Assembly (NCBI GenBank): GCA_020832375.1
Contig: JAFIEW010000019.1
Coordinates: 1 to 47,188 of the forward strand
Source of the DNA: Cyclobacteriaceae bacterium
GTDB lineage: Bacteria > Bacteroidota > Bacteroidia > Cytophagales > Cyclobacteriaceae
Direction of reading: 5' to 3'
DNA: 47,188 nt
Shown here: one piece after another, positions 43,307 to 47,188 of the stretch
Layout: the number at the start of each line of letters is the position of its first letter
How positions within the stretch are numbered: position 1 is the stretch's first letter
Translations under genes and position numbers: made by a program
Notes under the pieces: model-generated
Told to the model about the DNA's origin: nothing
Seen by the model: the letters and a program-made list of their open reading frames with translations, nothing else
Database searches by the model: none

Positions 43307-44641
43307 TTAATAGCCAGGATTTTGATCAGATTGACTAATTTCAGAATTGACAATGATCTCAGTTAGTGGTATAGGAAAGAGCAGCTGATTCGTTGAATTG
43401 ACCGTTTCTATGCGATCAATAGCGCGATTGAGTCTGATTAGATCAAACCACCGGTGGCCTTCTTTAGCAAATTCGAGTCTTCTTTCATTTTCTATAGCGT
43501 CTATCAGATCAACACTGGCAGCGATATTTTCTAATCCTGCTCGATTTCTGAGTCGATCAATATCCTGTCTTATTTCGCTAGGTATGCCTATATTCCCTCT
43601 TGCTCGAGCTTCTGCTCTAATGAGAAACATCTCTGCAAGACGTACTACATACACCCGATCTGTGCCATTAGCTATATCTCTATATTTGACTGCATAAGGT
43701 CCTGATCCAGGCCATAGCGTAACATCTCTTCTGTCGTCCTCATCGGAAAATGCAGCCACTAAGGAAGCTGATTCTGAAACCTCATTAGTCCCTTGCAGAC
43801 TTATAGGTGCCCAAGTCTGAGCAATCCGGTTTCTATCCTGCTCGTTGAAAAAGATTTCAAATATTGACTCAGATGAACTAGCAGCAGGGAACAGATCTGT
43901 AAAGTTGTCTTCTAATTGATAGCCATATTCTTCTATGGTCTTATTGGCATAGTCCGCGGCCAGTTGAAAATTTTCAGCATATAAATGTACACGAGCTAAT
44001 AAAGCGCTCGCCGCTCCCTGAGAAGCTCTAGCCTTTTGAGTACTTGGACTCATTAGCTCCTCTGCATCTTCTAAATCTTCCAAAATCACTTCTATTACCT
44101 CAGAAATAGGTCGTCTAGGTAGGTCCTCTATATCTGCTACGGTTAGCGTAGGTCGTGTAGCAATAGGCACATCCCCGAAGAGCAATACCAAATTAAAGTG
44201 ATGTAGCGCTCTCAAAAAGAGCAACTCTCCTCTTGTGGTATTTCGGAAATTATCGCTCAGCTCATCAATGCCTTCCATGGTTTGCAGCAGGGTGTTTACT
44301 CGATTAATTCCCGAGTACATCGTATTCCACATTCCCTCCACAATCGTATTGTCAGATACAATAGCATTATTACCAATTTGAAGGATAGACTGTCCTGTGG
44401 CTGTAGCATCGGCGTTATCTGAAGCTAAGTCGCCGACAATTAGAAAGTTGCCGCCATAGTAGCTTCCTCCTTGCATGATTGAGTAACATCCCAATAAGGC
44501 TCTTTCTACACCCTGTCGATCTACTACAGCGCTTTCTGCAGGAATAGATTGTTGCGGCTCTAAGTCCAAGATATCGCATGCTCCGAGCATACCAACACAA
44601 AAAACAAAAGCCGTAATCTGAAGTATCGATTTATTTTTCAT
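43307..44641 (-). CDS. SusD/RagB-family surface nutrient-binding lipoprotein
   Basis: 444 residues from the ATG at 44639-44641, giving a lipoprotein signal (MLGAC, Cys22). SusD hallmarks: CDILDLEPQQSIPAESAVVDRQGVE, WNTMYSGINRVNTLL, RGELLFLRALHHFNLVLLFGDVPI, ALLARVHLYAENFQLAADYANKTI, YVVRLAEMFLIRAEARARG and EFAKEGHRWFDLIRL, ending LFPIPLTEI...QNPGY. It would act as the lid on the adjacent SusC barrel and bind glycan or peptide fragments. The SusC stop is a few bases upstream, so they are translationally linked. Confidence 0.95.
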   Translation of the reverse strand: MKNKSILQITAFVFCVGMLGACDILDLEPQQSIPAESAVVDRQGVERALLGCYSIMQGGSYYGGNFLIVGDLASDNADATATGQSILQIGNNAIVSDNTIVEGMWNTMYSGINRVNTLLQTMEGIDELSDNFRNTTRGELLFLRALHHFNLVLLFGDVPIATRPTLTVADIEDLPRRPISEVIEVILEDLEDAEELMSPSTQKARASQGAASALLARVHLYAENFQLAADYANKTIEEYGYQLEDNFTDLFPAASSSESIFEIFFNEQDRNRIAQTWAPISLQGTNEVSESASLVAAFSDEDDRRDVTLWPGSGPYAVKYRDIANGTDRVYVVRLAEMFLIRAEARARGNIGIPSEIRQDIDRLRNRAGLENIAASVDLIDAIENERRLEFAKEGHRWFDLIRLNRAIDRIETVNSTNQLLFPIPLTEIIVNSEISQSDQNPGY

Positions 44642-44655
44642 AATCAATTGCATAT

Positions 44656-47188
44656 TTAAAAGTCAACATTGATACCCAGCGTATAAGTACGCGCTTGCGG
44701 GTAGGTGAAGAAATCTGTACCAAACACCTGATTGCTCACACCCGAGTAATTAACTTCAGGATCAAGGCCACTGTAGTTGGTGAATGTGAGTAGGTTTTGT
44801 CCAGAGAAGTAAACTCTACAGCGGCTTAAGCCCCATGAGCGAATCAAATCAGAAGGTAGATTATACCCTAAAGTGAGGTTTTTGAGTCTTAAATAAGATC
44901 CATCTTCTATGAAGCGGGAGGATATCCTGTTGTTAATATTCGGGTCGGACTCTGTGGCTCTAGGGATGTCGGTGATATCACCTGGTTGCCTCCATCTACG
45001 CTCTATATCAGCAGACTGATTGTCATTGCCTTTCATAGACTCGATAAAAATACGACTACCATTGAAGATATCATTGCCATAGCTACCTTGAAAGAAGACA
45101 GTTAGATCCCAATTTTTATATTTGAAATTGTTGGTGATACCTCCAAAAAACAGTGGGTTAGGATCACCAATCTTTGTGCGATCAGCAGCGGTTATTTGAC
45201 CATCGAAATTGACATCTCTAAATACAATGTCTCCTGTGGAGGGATCTACGCCAAGCGACTCAAAACCGAAGAAAATGCCGATAGGCTGACCTTCTTCAAT
45301 GCGATTGGAGCCTCTACCAATATTATCAATAGCCTGCCCATCAAAAAGCGTAATGACCCGATTGGTATTATGAGCAATATTAAAGTTGGTGGACCAAGTA
45401 AAGTCTCCACCTACGATATTCTCAGAGGTAATCCCAAGTTCTATACCTTGATTGAGGACTTCCCCGATATTCTGAGCAATAGATCCAAAGCCTGAGGTAC
45501 TTGTCACAGGTCTATTGATTAAAAGGTCGGTTGTGAACTTATGATATAAATCTAGGGTCACATTAATACGGTCATTAACAAATCCTGCATCTATACCGAT
45601 GTTTGCCTGCCGGGTAGTTTCCCAGCGTAACTCCGGATTTTCCAACTGTATCGGAATCAATGCAGATTGCCCCAGATAGCGACTAGCTCCGAAGAGTCCT
45701 GGTGAACTAAAGTCTCCGATTCCGTCATTACCTGTTAAGCCATAACTAGCCCTAATTTTTAATTCACTAAAGGTTGCATTACCAGCCATGAAGTTTTCTT
45801 CTGATAGTCTCCAAGCTGCTGCAGCGGCAGGGAAAAAGCCATATTGATTTTCACGGCCAAATTTTGATGACCCATCATAGCGTGCATTGAAAGAAAATAA
45901 ATATTTATTGAGATAATCGTAGCGAATTCTACCAAAGAAGGAATTGATCGATCTATCAAGACCCGAAGCTGAGGCATCTGAAATGACAGCTGCAGAGGCT
46001 AGGTTTTGAAAATTTTCATTAGGGAAATCATTCCCTCTGATGAATGAAGTACGCTGATAAAAGCGTTCGAAAGAATACCCACCAAGTACTTCAATATCGT
46101 GATTGCCATAGCTATTATTCCATGTAAGGGTATTATAATTGGTAATGTTCATCACCTCATTGTTAGCTTCAAAGCCTAGTCCATTGTCTCTTTCCCCTTG
46201 ACGTGTAGTGACAGGATCATAGCTAGTTTCTCTGAGGTTCATATAGTCTAAAGCGGTCTTAGTAGCAAACTGAAGATTAGGTAAGATATCGTACTCAGCA
46301 AAAAACTGAGAAATATTCCTGAAGGTGTGTGCTTCATTGAGTGCTTCACGATAAATAGCTACCGGGTTTGCAAAGGGTCCATCTTGATTGTAGGTACCAT
46401 CATCATTGAAAATGGGATAGATAGATGGCAGCGTAATTGCATTTGGAACTGGGCCATGAAGCGACTGATCTCCTTCTACTCGATCATTTTTTGCATAAGA
46501 AAAGTTGATATTACTACCTACCTTCAACCGTTCGTTGACTTTATGATCGAGATTGGTTCGGAAGCTAAACCTTTCATAGCGAGTGCCCCTTACAATACCC
46601 TCCTGATCAAAATAATTGGCAGACACATAATATTGTGTTTTCTCATTACCACCAGAGCTAGCTAGCTCATAGCTTTGAATGCGTGCTTGACGAAACACCT
46701 GATCTAGCCAGTCGGTATTCACTCTTGGATTATCAATTTGTTCTTGTGAAAAGATAGGATCAGCACCTCTGCCTGTAGCTAAGTCGTTACGATAAGACTT
46801 CCACTGTGAGGAATTGAGCATATCCAGCATATTCCAAGGTTCTTGAAAACCACCAAATGCATTAAAAGATATTTTGCTTTGACCAGCTTCTCCTCTTTTA
46901 GTGGTAATTAATACCACACCATTGGCAGCACGAGCTCCATAGAGTGCTCCAGCTTCAGCATCTTTCAATACAGATATTGAGGCAATGTCATCTGGATTGA
47001 TATCAGCTAGCGCATTAGTACCTTGACCTCCAAAACCCACTTGTGAGAAATCACCTGTGGTCATAGGTACTCCATCAATTACATAAAGCGGTTGGTTACC
47101 TCCTGATATGGAGCTATTTCCCCTTATGGTGACATTCATGGCTCCCCCAGGTGTACCACTATTTTGAACAATATTTACACCTGCAGCC
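44656..47188 (-). CDS. SusC/RagA-family TonB-dependent receptor (5' end beyond window)
   Basis: The reading frame continues to the window end, so only the C-terminal ~843 residues are present; the signal peptide, carboxypeptidase-like domain and start of the plug are missing. The visible plug includes AAGVNIVQNSGTPGGAMNVT, IRGNSSISGGNQPLYVIDGVP, ADINPDDIASISVLKDAEAG and ALYGARAANGVVLITTK, the SusC signature. The barrel ends ...ARTYTLGINVDF with a terminal Phe. It imports the ligand captured by SusD with TonB energy. No glycoside hydrolase or peptidase gene is in the visible part of the operon, so the substrate is open. Confidence 0.95.
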   Translation of the reverse strand, partial: AAGVNIVQNSGTPGGAMNVTIRGNSSISGGNQPLYVIDGVPMTTGDFSQVGFGGQGTNALADINPDDIASISVLKDAEAGALYGARAANGVVLITTKRGEAGQSKISFNAFGGFQEPWNMLDMLNSSQWKSYRNDLATGRGADPIFSQEQIDNPRVNTDWLDQVFRQARIQSYELASSGGNEKTQYYVSANYFDQEGIVRGTRYERFSFRTNLDHKVNERLKVGSNINFSYAKNDRVEGDQSLHGPVPNAITLPSIYPIFNDDGTYNQDGPFANPVAIYREALNEAHTFRNISQFFAEYDILPNLQFATKTALDYMNLRETSYDPVTTRQGERDNGLGFEANNEVMNITNYNTLTWNNSYGNHDIEVLGGYSFERFYQRTSFIRGNDFPNENFQNLASAAVISDASASGLDRSINSFFGRIRYDYLNKYLFSFNARYDGSSKFGRENQYGFFPAAAAAWRLSEENFMAGNATFSELKIRASYGLTGNDGIGDFSSPGLFGASRYLGQSALIPIQLENPELRWETTRQANIGIDAGFVNDRINVTLDLYHKFTTDLLINRPVTSTSGFGSIAQNIGEVLNQGIELGITSENIVGGDFTWSTNFNIAHNTNRVITLFDGQAIDNIGRGSNRIEEGQPIGIFFGFESLGVDPSTGDIVFRDVNFDGQITAADRTKIGDPNPLFFGGITNNFKYKNWDLTVFFQGSYGNDIFNGSRIFIESMKGNDNQSADIERRWRQPGDITDIPRATESDPNINNRISSRFIEDGSYLRLKNLTLGYNLPSDLIRSWGLSRCRVYFSGQNLLTFTNYSGLDPEVNYSGVSNQVFGTDFFTYPQARTYTLGINVDF

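Overview
The window looks like chromosomal DNA of a marine or free-living Bacteroidota, most like Cytophagales. The evidence is the SusC/SusD pair, TonB-dependent receptors with carboxypeptidase-like N-domains, many lipoproteins, PKD-domain proteins, AT-rich intergenic DNA, TAnnTTTG-type -7 promoter elements and few Shine-Dalgarno sites. The genus cannot be fixed from the sequence alone.

Left edge (1-1863): the first ~55 bases look like the 3' end (domain V tail and domain VI) of a group II intron. A serine beta-lactamase-family gene on the minus strand follows, then an attC-like imperfect inverted repeat and a 308-bp MITE-like element (R1, copy A). An inverted sister copy of R1 (copy B) lies 26 kb away at 27527-27839.

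Hemin island (1864-13866): a plus-strand set encodes a TonB-dependent receptor, a HmuY-family lipoprotein, and HmuT, HmuU, HmuV and HmuS. Together they would capture heme at the surface, pass it across the outer membrane, import it through an ABC transporter and handle or degrade it in the cytoplasm. A shared TCTAAATAA-containing half-palindrome precedes the receptor, HmuY and HmuT genes and looks like an iron-responsive (Fur-type) operator. A small LuxR-type regulator follows. On each side of this intact island sits a minus-strand transporter gene broken by one in-frame stop: an OprD-like porin (TGA) and an MFS permease (TAG).

Signalling and housekeeping (14226-30520): a lipoprotein TPR histidine kinase, a YwqK/MORN-repeat surface protein, FabH, a bacterial deoxyhypusine-synthase-like enzyme, MiaE, CinA, a 2-oxoacid dehydrogenase E2, a double-domain universal stress protein, a TRIC-like channel, ribosomal protein L19, a YcxB-like membrane protein and NadC. 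The spacers hold R1 copy B, an orphan R1 terminus, copies of a second ~160-bp interspersed repeat (R2) and several strong hairpins.

Nutrient uptake (31310-47188), all minus strand: (i) a TonB-dependent receptor, a beta-helix lipoprotein and a small lipoprotein; (ii) an exported cyanophycinase-like peptidase followed by a YfcC-family permease, suggesting peptide or amino-acid scavenging; (iii) a SusC (cut by the window edge)-SusD pair followed by two lipoproteins that join PKD domains (three, then one) to a YWTD/NHL-like beta-propeller.

The strongest points for a second look are the R1 and R2 non-autonomous repeat families, the two nonsense-interrupted transporters bracketing the hemin island, the shared operator-like motif, the DHS-like enzyme lacking an active-site histidine, and the PKD-propeller pair in the SusCD operon. 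I did not find a CRISPR array, prophage, rRNA or tRNA.
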